Shown one piece after another: positions 16,402 through 25,040 of a stretch of 64,000 nt of DNA. Origin of the DNA: CBDESM01 sp965205165 (lineage in GTDB: Bacteria; Chloroflexota; Dehalococcoidia; Bin125); assembly GCA_965205165.1 (NCBI GenBank), contig OZ242037.1, forward strand, positions 2,108,001 through 2,172,000. Reading direction: 5' to 3'. The translations under genes and the position numbers were made by a program. The notes beneath the pieces are model-generated. The model was not told where the DNA came from and made no database searches. It was given only the letters and a program-made list of their open reading frames with translations. Within the stretch, counting starts at the first letter, position 1, and each line of letters begins with the position of its first letter.

Positions 16402-17014
16402 TCACCAAGTTCCAGAGGTACTGAATCCCCTCTTCGGGATCGTCGAACGAGATCACGCGGCCCTCGCGGATGTCTTCGTCGGCCTCGCGCTCGCCCGCCT
16501 GCCATTCGCGCGTCCAGTAGTACGCCGAGTCGGGGTCGATCTCGTCGAACACGCCCCACCGTTCGGACATGCGGAAGGTGCAGCCGGCGTCGGGCGGTGT
16601 CGGGAGATCGGAAGCCGCGCTCGTTTCAGATGCGGACTCGGCGCAGGTGACGTGCAGGGCGATGTTGCGGGGTTCGCAGCCGTCCAGCGAAGCTTCCAGC
16701 GAGTAGTCGCCGGGCTCCGGCAGGGTCAGCGCGGGGAGCGGGACAATGGCGTGGAGGGGCGCGACCCCGGCGATGTCGAGCGATCCGCAGACCTCGCCGA
16801 TCGGGTGCGCGTCGGCGTTCAGGAGCCGGACGGAGATCGGGTGTTGCCGGCTTGCACCAGCCGGCTCGGTGCCGATCTGCAGCACCAAGCAGGCCCGCGG
16901 ACGCAGCGCGGGAAACGCAGGGGCCGCGATCTCGTCGAATCGGCCGATGACGTTCAGCTTCCCGTCGGCGGCGATGTCCGCGGAGTCGCAGAGGAAGGCG
17001 CGGGTGACGTCCAT
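16385..17014 (-). CDS. DUF6941-like domain fused to an antitoxin C-terminus
   Basis: 209 residues. Residues 1-~140 resemble the DUF6941 family (start AFLCDSADIAADGKLNVIGRFDEI), a beta-sandwich-like domain of unknown role. Residues ~149-209 read SERWGVFDEIDPD, then TREWQAGEREADEDIREGR and a short tail; the Trp-Gln-x-Gly-Glu-Arg-Glu-Ala motif is the usual C-terminal toxin-binding part of small antitoxins. The toxin gene follows with 17 bases of overlap. An internal ATG at 16570 could produce a 61-residue stand-alone antitoxin, but no ribosome site precedes it, so I favour the fusion. If true, DUF6941 takes the place of the usual DNA-binding or dimerisation domain. Confidence 0.75.
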   Translation of the reverse strand: MDVTRAFLCDSADIAADGKLNVIGRFDEIAAPAFPALRPRACLVLQIGTEPAGASRQHPISVRLLNADAHPIGEVCGSLDIAGVAPLHAIVPLPALTLPEPGDYSLEASLDGCEPRNIALHVTCAESASETSAASDLPTPPDAGCTFRMSERWGVFDEIDPDSAYYWTREWQAGEREADEDIREGRVISFDDPEEGIQYLWNLVNAEKS

Positions 17015-17046
17015 GCCGCTTCCCCGTTCTCCGCGCCGCCGCGGGC

Positions 17047-18225
17047 CTAGGACCTGGGGAGGCCGAGGCCGCGGGTGGCGATGATGTTGCGCTGGATCTC
17101 GTTGGTGCCGCTGTAGATCGTGCTGGGGACGGCGAGCAGGTACTGCTCGGGCATGTCGCCGCTCCAAGGGGCGGTGGGCTCCTCGGGGATCAGCTGGCCG
17201 GAGAGGCCGAGCATGCTGATGCCGTAGTTGTAGATGCGCTGGCCCAGCTCGGACTGGAAGATCTTGATCACCGAGGCCTCGTAGTTGGGCACGTTGCCGG
17301 AGGCCTGGATGTGGCCGATCCGGTAGCCGAGGTACTTGGCGACGTTGTTGGCGACGACGAGGTCGGCGAGGCCGAGCCGGTAGTCCTCGCGCTTGTCCGA
17401 GCCGCCGTTGCGCAGGTAGCCGCCGAGGTCCTCCAGCGTCTTGCGCTGCGAGGCGGTCGTGCCGATTCCGGAGCGCTCGAAGTCGAGCAGGGTCATGCCG
17501 ACGTACCAGCCGCGGTTCTCCTCGCCGATCAGGTTGCGGGCGGGGACGCGGACGTCCTCGAAGAAGACCTCGTTGAAGTGGTGGCGGTTGGCCATGTTGA
17601 CGAGCGGGCGGATCGAGAGGCCGGGCGTGCTCTTGATGTCGTCGATCAGCAGGAAGGAGATGCCCTTGTGCTTGGGCGCGTCGGGGTCGGTGCGGACGAG
17701 GCAGAACATCTGGTTGGCGCGGTGCCCGCCCGAGGTCCAGATCTTCTGGCCGTTGATGATGTAGTCGTCGCCGTCGCGCACGGCGCGGGTCTGCAGCGAG
17801 GCGAGGTCGGAGCCGGAGCCGGGCTCCGAGTAGCCCTGGCACCAGATGTGCTCGCCGGAGGTGATCTTGGGCAGGTACTCGGCCTTCTGATCGTCGGAGC
17901 CGTGGATGATCAGGGTCGGGCCGATCATGCCGACGCCGAAGCCGCGGGTGCCGGTGTCGGGCGCGCCGTGGTAGCCGAACTCCTCGTTGAAGACCATCTG
18001 CTCGGTGATCGAGGCGCCGAGGCCGCCGTACTCCTTGGGCCAGGCGGGGGCGATCCAGCCGCGCTCGGCCAGCTTCGCGTTGAACGCCTTGGCGTTCTCG
18101 AAGTCCTCGTCGGTGCGGGTCTGGCCGATCCCGTCCGTCCCCTCGGTGGTCGGGATGTTGTCGAGCAGGAAGGAGCGGACCTCGCCGCGCAGCTGTTCCT
18201 CTTGCTCGGTGAATCGGAGTTCCAT
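17047..18225 (-). CDS. acyl-CoA dehydrogenase
   Basis: 392 residues, full length. It shows the FAD-binding core (GYSEPGSGSDLASLQTRA), the TxG-type stretch KIWTSGGHRANQMF and the C-terminal IYSGTNEIQRNIIATRGLG. In many family members the catalytic Glu sits in a YEGT motif; here that position reads YSGT, as in FadE-type enzymes that carry the base elsewhere. It introduces a double bond in an acyl-CoA, upstream of the enoyl-CoA hydratase encoded on the same strand at 15267. ATG 18225 follows GGAAGG. Its position next to tRNA-Gly is probably incidental. Chain-length specificity is unknown. Confidence 0.93.
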   Translation of the reverse strand: MELRFTEQEEQLRGEVRSFLLDNIPTTEGTDGIGQTRTDEDFENAKAFNAKLAERGWIAPAWPKEYGGLGASITEQMVFNEEFGYHGAPDTGTRGFGVGMIGPTLIIHGSDDQKAEYLPKITSGEHIWCQGYSEPGSGSDLASLQTRAVRDGDDYIINGQKIWTSGGHRANQMFCLVRTDPDAPKHKGISFLLIDDIKSTPGLSIRPLVNMANRHHFNEVFFEDVRVPARNLIGEENRGWYVGMTLLDFERSGIGTTASQRKTLEDLGGYLRNGGSDKREDYRLGLADLVVANNVAKYLGYRIGHIQASGNVPNYEASVIKIFQSELGQRIYNYGISMLGLSGQLIPEEPTAPWSGDMPEQYLLAVPSTIYSGTNEIQRNIIATRGLGLPRS

Positions 18226-18254
18226 GGTCGTTCCTTCCGGTCAGCGACGGAGCC

Positions 18255-18329
18255 TGGAGCGGGAGACGGGATTCGAACCCGCGACCCTCTGCTTGGGAAG
18301 CAGATGCTCTACCACTGAGCTACTCCCGC
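18255..18329 (-). tRNA. tRNA-Gly, anticodon CCC
   Basis: Reading the minus strand, the acceptor stem GCGGGAG pairs with CTCCCGC, the D arm contains AGCTCAGTGGTAGAGC, the anticodon stem TCTGC/GCAGA encloses loop TTCCCAA (anticodon CCC, reading GGG), and the T arm has GGGTTCGAATCCC. The 3' CCA is encoded. No integration footprint is seen next to it. Confidence 0.97.
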
Positions 18330-18362
18330 GCGCGCCGGGCGCACGCGATCATCTTACTCCCA

Positions 18363-19427
18363 TCATGCACGGGCCCGGCGATCAGCCCCGCGCTTGGCCG
18401 CGATGAAGGCGGCGATGAGCGCGGCGGCGGCCGCCGCGCCGGCGGCGATGACGACGACGATCGCTTCGTCGAAGAGGACGGAGGCGGCTGCCCCGCCGAT
18501 GATCCAGCCGGATTCGACCGCTGCTTCCGCGGCCTCTGCCGCCCGCTGCGGGGCTTCGCGCTCGACCGCGAGGCCGATGATCGCGAGCACCCCCGCGCCC
18601 GCGGCGACCGAGAGCGCGCCGAAGCCGATCCCGCGCAGCCAGCCGGCGCTGATCGCCAGCCCCACTGTCAAAGCGAACACGGCGATCAGGGACGCGATGG
18701 CCGCGATCCCCGACGCCTGCCGCGCTTCCGCGACGCCCGCGGAGAGGTCAGCCACGTCCCGCGCCGCGTCCGCGAAGTCCGCCTGCGCTTCGGTCCGCGC
18801 GCCCGCCGGCGCTGTGCCGAGCGCCTCGAGCAGCTCTGCCGTTTGGCCCAGCAGGTCGATCTCCGCCGGCGGGATCGCCTCGATGTCATCGAGCCCCGTT
18901 TCCGTCAATGCTTCGATGATCCGCTGCACCACGGCGTCGAGGCGCACGTCGCCGGCGTCGGTGCGGATGCCCGTCACCGCGTCGGCGCTGACGATCTCCG
19001 TGCTCTCGGCCAGCACGTAGTAGGTGAACGCACGCCAATCGAGTTCGGCCAGATCGTTGATCCCGACCGTCGGCGGGCTGCCTCCCGTGAGCTTGCCGAA
19101 GTCGTACTCGTCGACCAGTCGGCGGAGCTGCGCTTCCACGTCCTCGTCGAACTCCAACTCTTCCGCCACCCGCTCCGTGCCGTACGCGATCAGTTTGCGC
19201 CACTCGGCGTCCGCATCGCGCTGCACCGCCCGGCCGGCGCCGCGGTCAGTCTCGACCTCTTCGATCAGGTCCGCGATCCGCTCATCGAGGTCGATGATCG
19301 GCCCGGCGGCGCGGAAGGCCAGGCGCTCCGCCTCTGCCGGCTCGGTCAAGCGCCAGGCGGCGCGCGAGCCGATCGCCGCGATTGCGGCGGCGAAGATCAG
19401 CGCGATCAGGAACGCGCGGATCAGCAT
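18363..19427 (-). CDS. membrane protein, unknown function (354 residues)
   Basis: No known family recognised. One N-terminal membrane segment (residues ~5-22) is followed by a ~210-residue charged, helical, probably extracytoplasmic domain, then four hydrophobic segments toward the C-terminus and a basic tail. The region after the first segment (AAWRLTEPAEAERLAFRAAG) resembles TAWQLTTKATAERLLARVAH in the next gene upstream (19435-20265), so the two are likely divergent paralogues. It is last in an operon of three (RDD protein, 276-residue protein, this one), with a seven-base gap. A structural or transport-related role is possible, nothing more can be said. Confidence 0.75.
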   Translation of the reverse strand: MLIRAFLIALIFAAAIAAIGSRAAWRLTEPAEAERLAFRAAGPIIDLDERIADLIEEVETDRGAGRAVQRDADAEWRKLIAYGTERVAEELEFDEDVEAQLRRLVDEYDFGKLTGGSPPTVGINDLAELDWRAFTYYVLAESTEIVSADAVTGIRTDAGDVRLDAVVQRIIEALTETGLDDIEAIPPAEIDLLGQTAELLEALGTAPAGARTEAQADFADAARDVADLSAGVAEARQASGIAAIASLIAVFALTVGLAISAGWLRGIGFGALSVAAGAGVLAIIGLAVEREAPQRAAEAAEAAVESGWIIGGAAASVLFDEAIVVVIAAGAAAAAALIAAFIAAKRGADRRARA

Positions 19428-19434
19428 CGCGGCC

Positions 19435-20265
19435 TCAGGCCGCCTCGGCGCGGCGGATGAACCAGGCGAAGGCGAGCCGCCCGGCGAGCATCACTGCGCC
19501 CGCGCCGGCTACGAGCGCGGCATTCATCATCAGCAGGTCCGCCGCCTCTCCCGCGACCTCCCAGACGGCGCGGGTGTACGCGTCGATCGCGCCCTCGGCG
19601 CGTCCCGATGCCCAGCTGCGCCAGGCGAGCGCCGCGGCCAGGACCAGCGCGCCGCCGGCCAGGCAGGATGCCGTCAGCGCGTCGAGCAGCACGCGCCAGC
19701 CCCAAAATCCCAGCATCAGCAGCGCCAGCAGCCCCCACGCCGTCATCATCGTGCCCAGCCCCACCGTTGCGACGACGTGCCCGCCGGCTGTGAGCCGGCC
19801 GATGGTCGCCGAGAACGCGCCGTTGTCCGAAAGCAGCCCGACCTGCGCCTGCTCTTCCCGCGCGGTGCTTGCCAAGCCTTCCGCGTACAGCCGCGCCGCC
19901 GTTTCGGCCAGCACGTGCGCCTCCACGGCGTCCGCGCCGGCATCGCGCAGATCGGCCGGGATCGGCACCGCGATCGGGTACCCCGCCAGCGGCGCGTCCG
20001 CCGGCTGATCGGGCAGGCCGGGCAGGGCCGCGGCGACCGAGCGCTCCACCTCGAACAGCGGATGCGCGACCCGCGCGAGCAGCCGCTCCGCGGTCGCTTT
20101 GGTCGTCAGCTGCCACGCCGTTCCCGCCGTGATCGCCCCCGCCGCGCAGGCCGCGGCGACCGCGATTACGGCGACGCGCCAGAACCGCGGGGCGGCGCGT
20201 TCGCTCGGCGGGCGCATCCGCTCCGTCCAGCGCACCGGTTCGAGCACCGGCGCGGCGTCAGCCAC
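19435..20265 (-). CDS. membrane protein, unknown function (276 residues)
   Basis: No known family recognised. A cytosolic N-terminus of ~28 residues precedes one membrane segment, an outer domain of ~110 residues, and about three further hydrophobic segments. Sequence similarity just after the first segment and the same topology tie it to the 354-residue neighbour. Its start overlaps the end of the RDD-family gene by eight bases, and the next gene begins seven bases after its stop, so all three are expected to be translated together. Function unknown. Confidence 0.75.
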   Translation of the reverse strand: MADAAPVLEPVRWTERMRPPSERAAPRFWRVAVIAVAAACAAGAITAGTAWQLTTKATAERLLARVAHPLFEVERSVAAALPGLPDQPADAPLAGYPIAVPIPADLRDAGADAVEAHVLAETAARLYAEGLASTAREEQAQVGLLSDNGAFSATIGRLTAGGHVVATVGLGTMMTAWGLLALLMLGFWGWRVLLDALTASCLAGGALVLAAALAWRSWASGRAEGAIDAYTRAVWEVAGEAADLLMMNAALVAGAGAVMLAGRLAFAWFIRRAEAA

Positions 20266-20701
20266 CGGCCCGCTCCAGCATCCGCGTGCCCGTCAGCCGA
20301 TCCGCCGGGCCGCGCCCCTCCGCGTCGAGCCACGGCAGCCAGAGGGCGGCGCCGAGCATGATCAGGCCCGGCCACCAGAGCAGCGCCCGGCCGGCGGCCT
20401 GTAGCGGCGTCGCCTCGATCTGGATGCCCGCCGCGCGCGCGCCGATCGTGCCGCCGCGGATCGTTCCGACCGCGATGTAGAGGGCGACGGCGGGGAACCA
20501 GAGCGCGGCCGCGGCGTAGCCCGCGGCCCATTCGCCGCCGGTCGGGTCGCGCTCCAGCGGGTTGACCTGCACCAGCATCAGCGCGGTCGCGGCCAGCAGC
20601 GCGGCCGCGCCGATCGCGCCGGCCGCCGCCGCGTCGATCGCCGCCGCCACCATCCGCGCCTCGCGCCGCGCCGGCATCCAGTCCCCGCCTGCGCGCTCCA
20701 T
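20258..20701 (-). CDS. RDD-family membrane protein
   Basis: 147 residues. The first segment carries the RDD-like Arg/Ala/Asp pattern (REARMVAAAIDAAAAG), and GGTIGARAAGIQIE corresponds to the family's conserved G-x-T-x-G loop; three to four hydrophobic segments are visible. RDD proteins are small membrane proteins, some linked to ion or solute transport. ATG 20701 faces the divergent metalloprotease-like gene 22 bases away. It leads an operon with two unknown membrane proteins. Confidence 0.7.
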   Translation of the reverse strand: MERAGGDWMPARREARMVAAAIDAAAAGAIGAAALLAATALMLVQVNPLERDPTGGEWAAGYAAAALWFPAVALYIAVGTIRGGTIGARAAGIQIEATPLQAAGRALLWWPGLIMLGAALWLPWLDAEGRGPADRLTGTRMLERAGG

Positions 20702-20710
20702 GAGCGTGGA

Positions 20711-20716
20711 TAGTAT
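20711..20716 (+). promoter_or_regulatory. putative -10 box TAGTAT (near-leaderless start)
   Basis: TAGTAT ends six bases before the GTG start of the metalloprotease-like gene, implying a transcript with practically no leader. Confidence 0.35.
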
Positions 20717-20722
20717 CGAGCC

Positions 20723-21838
20723 GTGCATCCGACGCGCCCCCGCCTCGCGCTGCTCGCCGCTTGCGCGGGGCTCTGCCTCGCCCTCGCCGCGATCGGCGCG
20801 GCCGCCGCGCAATCGCTCGGCCCGCTCGTCTCCGCGGCGACCGACGGCGACCGCTTCGGCATCATTGAATGGCAGCTCGAGACGGGCCCCAACCGCCTGC
20901 TTGCCGTCGCCGCCGAATTCCTCGGCATCGGCCCCGAACCGGGACCCGCGGCCGACATCGCCGCCATCCGCGGCTATTGGGCCGAGCCGTCCGAGGCACT
21001 CGAAAACCCGGCCGAGCGGGCGATCGAGCGCCGCCTCTCCCGCGCGATCTCCGAGGCCGGGCTCGACTCGCCACTGCCCCTGTTCGGCCGCCAGCGCATC
21101 GTCTGGCCGCCGGTCGACATCGAGCTCAGCGCCGCCCCGCGCATCCTCGCCATCTCCCCGCGCGGCCGCATCGACTACGTCTTCGGCCGCCTGCTCGAGC
21201 CGTCGCTGCCGCGAGACCGCTTCGCGGAGATCGAAGCGGAGATCGAAGCCGGCGGCGAGTGGTCCGCTTGGATCGGCGGCATCGGCGGGGTCGCCTTCTA
21301 CCCGGCGCTGGTCCTGCCGCGGTCGAATGCCCGCGCCACGTTCCAGCTCGCCGCGCACGAATGGATCCACCACTACCTCTCCTTCCACCCGCTCGGCCTC
21401 CGTTACGGCGCGGGCGAGGAGCTGCGCACGCTCAACGAAACCGTCGCCGACATCGCCGGCGACGAGCTGGGCGCGGCCGCCGCCGGCGCGGACTTCCCGG
21501 AGCGCGCCGCCGCCGGCGCGGGTTTCGATGCGCTGTACGCCGATCTGCGGCAGCTCCGGCTCGACGCGGAAGCGCTGCTCGCCGACGGCGAGATTGAGGC
21601 GGCCGAGGCGCTGATGGAGCGCCGCCGGCTCGAACTGGCGGAGCGCGGCTGGGAGTACCGGCGGATCAACCAAGCCTTTTTCGCCTTCCGCGGCGGCTAC
21701 GCCGATCGGCCCGATGCGGTCAGCCCGATCGGAGCCGAACTCGCGGCGCTGCGCGAGACCTCACCCGACCTCGCCGCCTTCATGGCCGTCGTGCGCGGCT
21801 TCACCGGCCGCGACGACCTGCTCGCCGCGCTGCGCTGA
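20723..21838 (+). CDS. secreted HExxH metalloprotease-like protein
   Basis: 371 residues starting at GTG. A signal peptide ends near residue 30 (AAAAQS). The zinc-site motif H212-E213-W-I-H216 is followed by NET-VADIAGDE, where Glu239 could be the third ligand, as in gluzincin-type proteases. No other family marks were recognised, so the proteolytic activity is inferred from these motifs only. TAGTAT ends six bases before GTG, which would make the transcript almost leaderless. It is divergent from the RDD operon and convergent with the penicillin-binding protein gene, only three bases away; a role in the cell envelope would fit. Confidence 0.65.
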   Translation: MHPTRPRLALLAACAGLCLALAAIGAAAAQSLGPLVSAATDGDRFGIIEWQLETGPNRLLAVAAEFLGIGPEPGPAADIAAIRGYWAEPSEALENPAERAIERRLSRAISEAGLDSPLPLFGRQRIVWPPVDIELSAAPRILAISPRGRIDYVFGRLLEPSLPRDRFAEIEAEIEAGGEWSAWIGGIGGVAFYPALVLPRSNARATFQLAAHEWIHHYLSFHPLGLRYGAGEELRTLNETVADIAGDELGAAAAGADFPERAAAGAGFDALYADLRQLRLDAEALLADGEIEAAEALMERRRLELAERGWEYRRINQAFFAFRGGYADRPDAVSPIGAELAALRETSPDLAAFMAVVRGFTGRDDLLAALR

Positions 21839-21841
21839 GCG

Positions 21842-24640
21842 CTATTCGAGCAGCAGCAGGTCTTCGAGTTCGTTCCGCGTCCGCTCCGGCAGCACCGTTT
21901 CGACCACGTGCCGGATCGTGCCGAAGTAGGCGTCCTCGACCGCCAGCGTCACGCGGTAGCGGCCGGCGGGCGATCCGCTTGCATCCCATTCCGCCAGCTT
22001 GCCGCCCTCGACCGGGCGCCAGCCCTCGGCCAGCACGGTTTCGTCCGTCCGCCCGATCTGCCGCGCCGTGACCCGCCAGCGCAGCAGATCGGGGCTGTGC
22101 GCCCGCCCGTGGATCGCGGCACTCCCGCGCGGCAGACGCGCCCCGTCGGACGGGGTCGACAGTTCCGCGTAGGGCGGCGCGGGATTTTCCGAGGGCGGAT
22201 GCAGGTAGGCGACGCGGTGCTCCCGCAGCCAGTTCAGCGCGGCCGGGTCCAACGCTGTCGCGCCCCGCCGCGGCAGCACCGGCGGATCGATCAGCAGCAG
22301 CTCCCGCCGCGCCCGCGCCGGCGTCCGCGCGGTCGCGGGCTGGAGCGTGCGCTCGTCCACCTCGACGGAGATGCAGACGCCGTTGCCGCGCGGCGGCGGT
22401 TCCGCCCGTTCGCTGAACAGCTCCGTGATCACGCGCGTGCAGGCCTGCCGCGGGCCGTCGGTGCCGTCCCGCCGCTGCGGCGCGACGGGCGCGTGCACCT
22501 CGCCGCGCCGCAGGCCCGGCGGCTCGGTGAACAGCTCGACCGGGCGGCCAGCGTGCCACTCCGTCATGATCCGGTTCCAGATCAGCCCGGCCGTGCCCGA
22601 CGAGCTGCCGCCGTGCATCGGGGCGCCGTCGGCGTTGCCGATCCAGATGCCGGCGATCAGCTGCGGCGTGTAGCCCAGCGTCCACAGGTCCTCGCGCAGG
22701 TCGTCCCGCCCCGGCTGCCCGGCCGTGCCCGTCTTCGCGGCCGCCGGGCGCGCGCCGTCCTCGAGCTCGAGGTTGTTCTCCGCCCCGTACAGCAGCGAGC
22801 GGGCGTCGTTGTCCGAGAGGATGTGCGTGAGCTGGTAGGAAGCGGCCGCATCCGCCGCCCGGCGGGTCTCCGGCTCGGCGTGCCGGTAGAGCAGGCGTCC
22901 GTAGGAGTCGCGGATCTCCAGCACGGCCACCGGGTCGAGTTCGCGGTATCCGGGCCCCAGCTCCAGCACGGTGGCGCGGCCGCGCATCTCCCCGTTGTTG
23001 GCCAGCACGCCGTAGGCGTAGGCCAGGTCCAGCAGCGAAACCTCGCCGCCGCCGAGCGTGATCGACGGCCCGAACGCGGTCGCGTCGTGCATCGTCGTGA
23101 TCCCGGTCCGCTGCATCGCCGCCAGCACGGCCGGCGTGCCCAGCGCCTCCACGATCCGGAACGCCGGCACGTTCATCGAGTTGGCCAGCGCGCTCCGCGC
23201 CGTCACCGGCCCGCGGAAGCGGGAATCGAAATTGATCGGCTGGAACAGCGTCCCGTCCGGCTCGCGGGTCGCCGTCGGCACGTCCCAGATCACCGTGGCC
23301 GGATGCCAGCGCGACGGATCATCCTCGAACGCGGCCAGGTAGGTCAGCGGCTTGATCGCCGATCCCGGCGAACGCGGCGCGGTCGCCAGGTTGACCTGCC
23401 CGTCGATATCCTCGCGGAAGAAGTCGCGGCTGCCGACCATCGCCAGAATTCGGCCCGTCGCCGGTTCCAGCGCCACGGCCGCGCCGTTGCGCCCGCCGGT
23501 CTCTTCCTCGAAGCCCGCGATCCCGGCCCGCAGCTCCCGCTCCGCCAGCGCTTGCAAGTTCCGGTCCAGCGTCGTCGTGATCCGCAGGCCGCCGTTCGAC
23601 ATCAGCTCGGCGCAGCCGCCCAGGCCCTCCGGCAGCGCGAAGCGCCCGGCTTCGCACAGGGCCAGCACCTGGTCCTGCACGTAGAGCACGAAATGCGGCG
23701 CGGAGATCTCGAACTCCGGCGAATCGAACGCGAGCCGCTCGCGTGCCGCCGCTTCCGCCTGCGGCCGGGTGATGAACCCGCGCTCGGCCATCAGCCCCAG
23801 CACGGCCGCCTGCCGCGCCTTCGCGGCCGGCAGGTCGACCAGCGGGTTGTAGCGGCTCGGCGCTTGCGGCAGGCCGGCCAGCAGCGCCGACTCGGCCAGC
23901 GTCAGCTCCGACGCCGGCTTGCCGAAGTAGCGCTGGCTCGCCGCGCCCACCCCGTAGGACAGGTTCCCGTAGAAGATCGTGTTCAGGTACCAGGCGAGGA
24001 TCTGCTCCTTCGAGTATTCGCCGGTCAGCTCGATCGCCAGGATCGTCTCCTTCACCTTCCCACGCAGCCGGTCGAGCGTGCGCCCGGAGCGCTCCTCGGG
24101 CAGGATCAGCACGTTCTTGACCAGCTGCTGCGTGATCGACGAGCCGCCCGATCCGCCCAGGAATTCCGAATCTCCGATGCCCAGGTTCTCCCACGCCGCG
24201 CGCAGCAGCCCGCGCACGTTCACGCCCTCGTTCTCCCAGAACGACGCGTCCTCCGTCGCGATCGTCGCGTCGATCATGTGCTGCGAAACTTCGTGCAGCC
24301 GCACGGGATCCCGCAGCCCCAGCAGCGGATCGACGAACTCGTACAGCAGCGCCCCGCGGCCGCCCGGCCCGCGCGAATCGTAGATCCGGCTCGTCCCCAG
24401 CCCGCGCTGGGTCTCCACGATCGCCGACGGATCGGCCAGGTCGGCGGCGAAGCCGCGGTAGACCAGGTAGCCGGCCGCCGCCGCGCCGCCGATGATCGCG
24501 AAGCCGAGCGACCCGCAGGCCAGCGCCAGGATCGCCCAGAGCCGCCAGGGCCGCTCCGCCCCGCGCTCCCGCCGCAGCCGGCGCAGCGCCCTCCGCTGCC
24601 GCGACTTGGACAGGGCCCGCGCCCGCCGGCTCTCCGTCAT
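21842..24640 (-). CDS. class A penicillin-binding protein (PBP1A type)
   Basis: 932 residues. A basic cytosolic tail and one membrane segment (~33-60) precede a GT51 peptidoglycan glycosyltransferase domain with catalytic Glu130-Asp in TEDASFWENEG; the family's usual His in EDxxFxxH is Asn here. The transpeptidase domain has S427-A-I-K430, S488-M-N490 and K636-T-G638. About 250 further residues form a C-terminal extension with two beta-rich sections. The enzyme polymerises and crosslinks peptidoglycan outside the membrane. I chose ATG 24640 over an upstream start at 24706, which would overlap the promoter region. It is divergent from gatC. Confidence 0.95.
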   Translation of the reverse strand: MTESRRARALSKSRQRRALRRLRRERGAERPWRLWAILALACGSLGFAIIGGAAAAGYLVYRGFAADLADPSAIVETQRGLGTSRIYDSRGPGGRGALLYEFVDPLLGLRDPVRLHEVSQHMIDATIATEDASFWENEGVNVRGLLRAAWENLGIGDSEFLGGSGGSSITQQLVKNVLILPEERSGRTLDRLRGKVKETILAIELTGEYSKEQILAWYLNTIFYGNLSYGVGAASQRYFGKPASELTLAESALLAGLPQAPSRYNPLVDLPAAKARQAAVLGLMAERGFITRPQAEAAARERLAFDSPEFEISAPHFVLYVQDQVLALCEAGRFALPEGLGGCAELMSNGGLRITTTLDRNLQALAERELRAGIAGFEEETGGRNGAAVALEPATGRILAMVGSRDFFREDIDGQVNLATAPRSPGSAIKPLTYLAAFEDDPSRWHPATVIWDVPTATREPDGTLFQPINFDSRFRGPVTARSALANSMNVPAFRIVEALGTPAVLAAMQRTGITTMHDATAFGPSITLGGGEVSLLDLAYAYGVLANNGEMRGRATVLELGPGYRELDPVAVLEIRDSYGRLLYRHAEPETRRAADAAASYQLTHILSDNDARSLLYGAENNLELEDGARPAAAKTGTAGQPGRDDLREDLWTLGYTPQLIAGIWIGNADGAPMHGGSSSGTAGLIWNRIMTEWHAGRPVELFTEPPGLRRGEVHAPVAPQRRDGTDGPRQACTRVITELFSERAEPPPRGNGVCISVEVDERTLQPATARTPARARRELLLIDPPVLPRRGATALDPAALNWLREHRVAYLHPPSENPAPPYAELSTPSDGARLPRGSAAIHGRAHSPDLLRWRVTARQIGRTDETVLAEGWRPVEGGKLAEWDASGSPAGRYRVTLAVEDAYFGTIRHVVETVLPERTRNELEDLLLLE

Positions 24641-24674
24641 CCGCACCACCGCGCAGCCTCCGAACGGGCGAATC

Positions 24675-24680
24675 GTATAA
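24675..24680 (-). promoter_or_regulatory. putative -10 box TTATAC for the PBP gene
   Basis: TTATAC on the minus strand, 34 bases before ATG 24640, in the 100-base divergent gap with gatC. Confidence 0.45.
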
Positions 24681-24690
24681 CGCCCCCGCG

Positions 24691-24696
24691 TATACT
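24691..24696 (+). promoter_or_regulatory. putative -10 box TATACT for gatCA
   Basis: TATACT, followed by ggcccc, lies 44 bases before ATG 24741. It is the best -10 match in the window. Confidence 0.5.
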
Positions 24697-24740
24697 GGCC
24701 CCGCAAGCAGGACGCTCAGCGCCGCGCCGGGGTTCCGTTG

Positions 24741-25040
24741 ATGGCAGACGCCGCCGAATTCAGCGAAGCGCAGGTGCGCCATCTCGCGGCCCTCGCCCGG
24801 ATCGGGATCAGCGATGGGGAAGCGGCCGCCCTGCGCGAGGAGCTGAGCCGGATTTTGGAGCACATCGGCGCGCTCCAGTCGGTCGATACCGAGGGCGTTC
24901 CGCCCACCGCCAACGGCGCGGACCTGATCAACGTCGACGCTGAGGACGCGCCGCGCCCGCCGCTGCCGGTCGAGGCCGTGCTCGCCAACGCGCCGCAGCG
25001 GGAGGACGACTACTTCCGCGTCCACGCGGTGCTCGAGTGA
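24741..25040 (+). CDS. gatC: Asp-tRNA(Asn)/Glu-tRNA(Gln) amidotransferase subunit C
   Basis: 99 residues, normal GatC length. The helical N-terminus (VRHLAALARIGISDGEAA) and the middle ILEHIGALQSVDTEGVPPTA are characteristic, as is the C-terminal DYFRVHAVLE. GatC scaffolds the GatCAB transamidation complex that forms Gln-tRNA or Asn-tRNA in the cytosol. It overlaps gatA as GTGA, so the two are coupled. gatB is not in the window. The middle motif resembles Chloroflexota GatC proteins, from memory rather than from a search. Confidence 0.95.
   Translation: MADAAEFSEAQVRHLAALARIGISDGEAAALREELSRILEHIGALQSVDTEGVPPTANGADLINVDAEDAPRPPLPVEAVLANAPQREDDYFRVHAVLE

Noticed and set aside
16385..16570. Separate 61-residue antitoxin gene
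   Set aside because: No ribosome site before ATG 16570 and the upstream domain is in frame without stop; kept as an alternative only.
18255..18329. Integration site at tRNA-Gly
   Set aside because: No repeat of the tRNA 3' end and no integrase were found in the flanks.
21908..24943. 1011-codon plus-strand frame opposite the PBP gene
   Set aside because: Composition typical for antisense of GC-rich coding DNA; the PBP motifs are on the minus strand.
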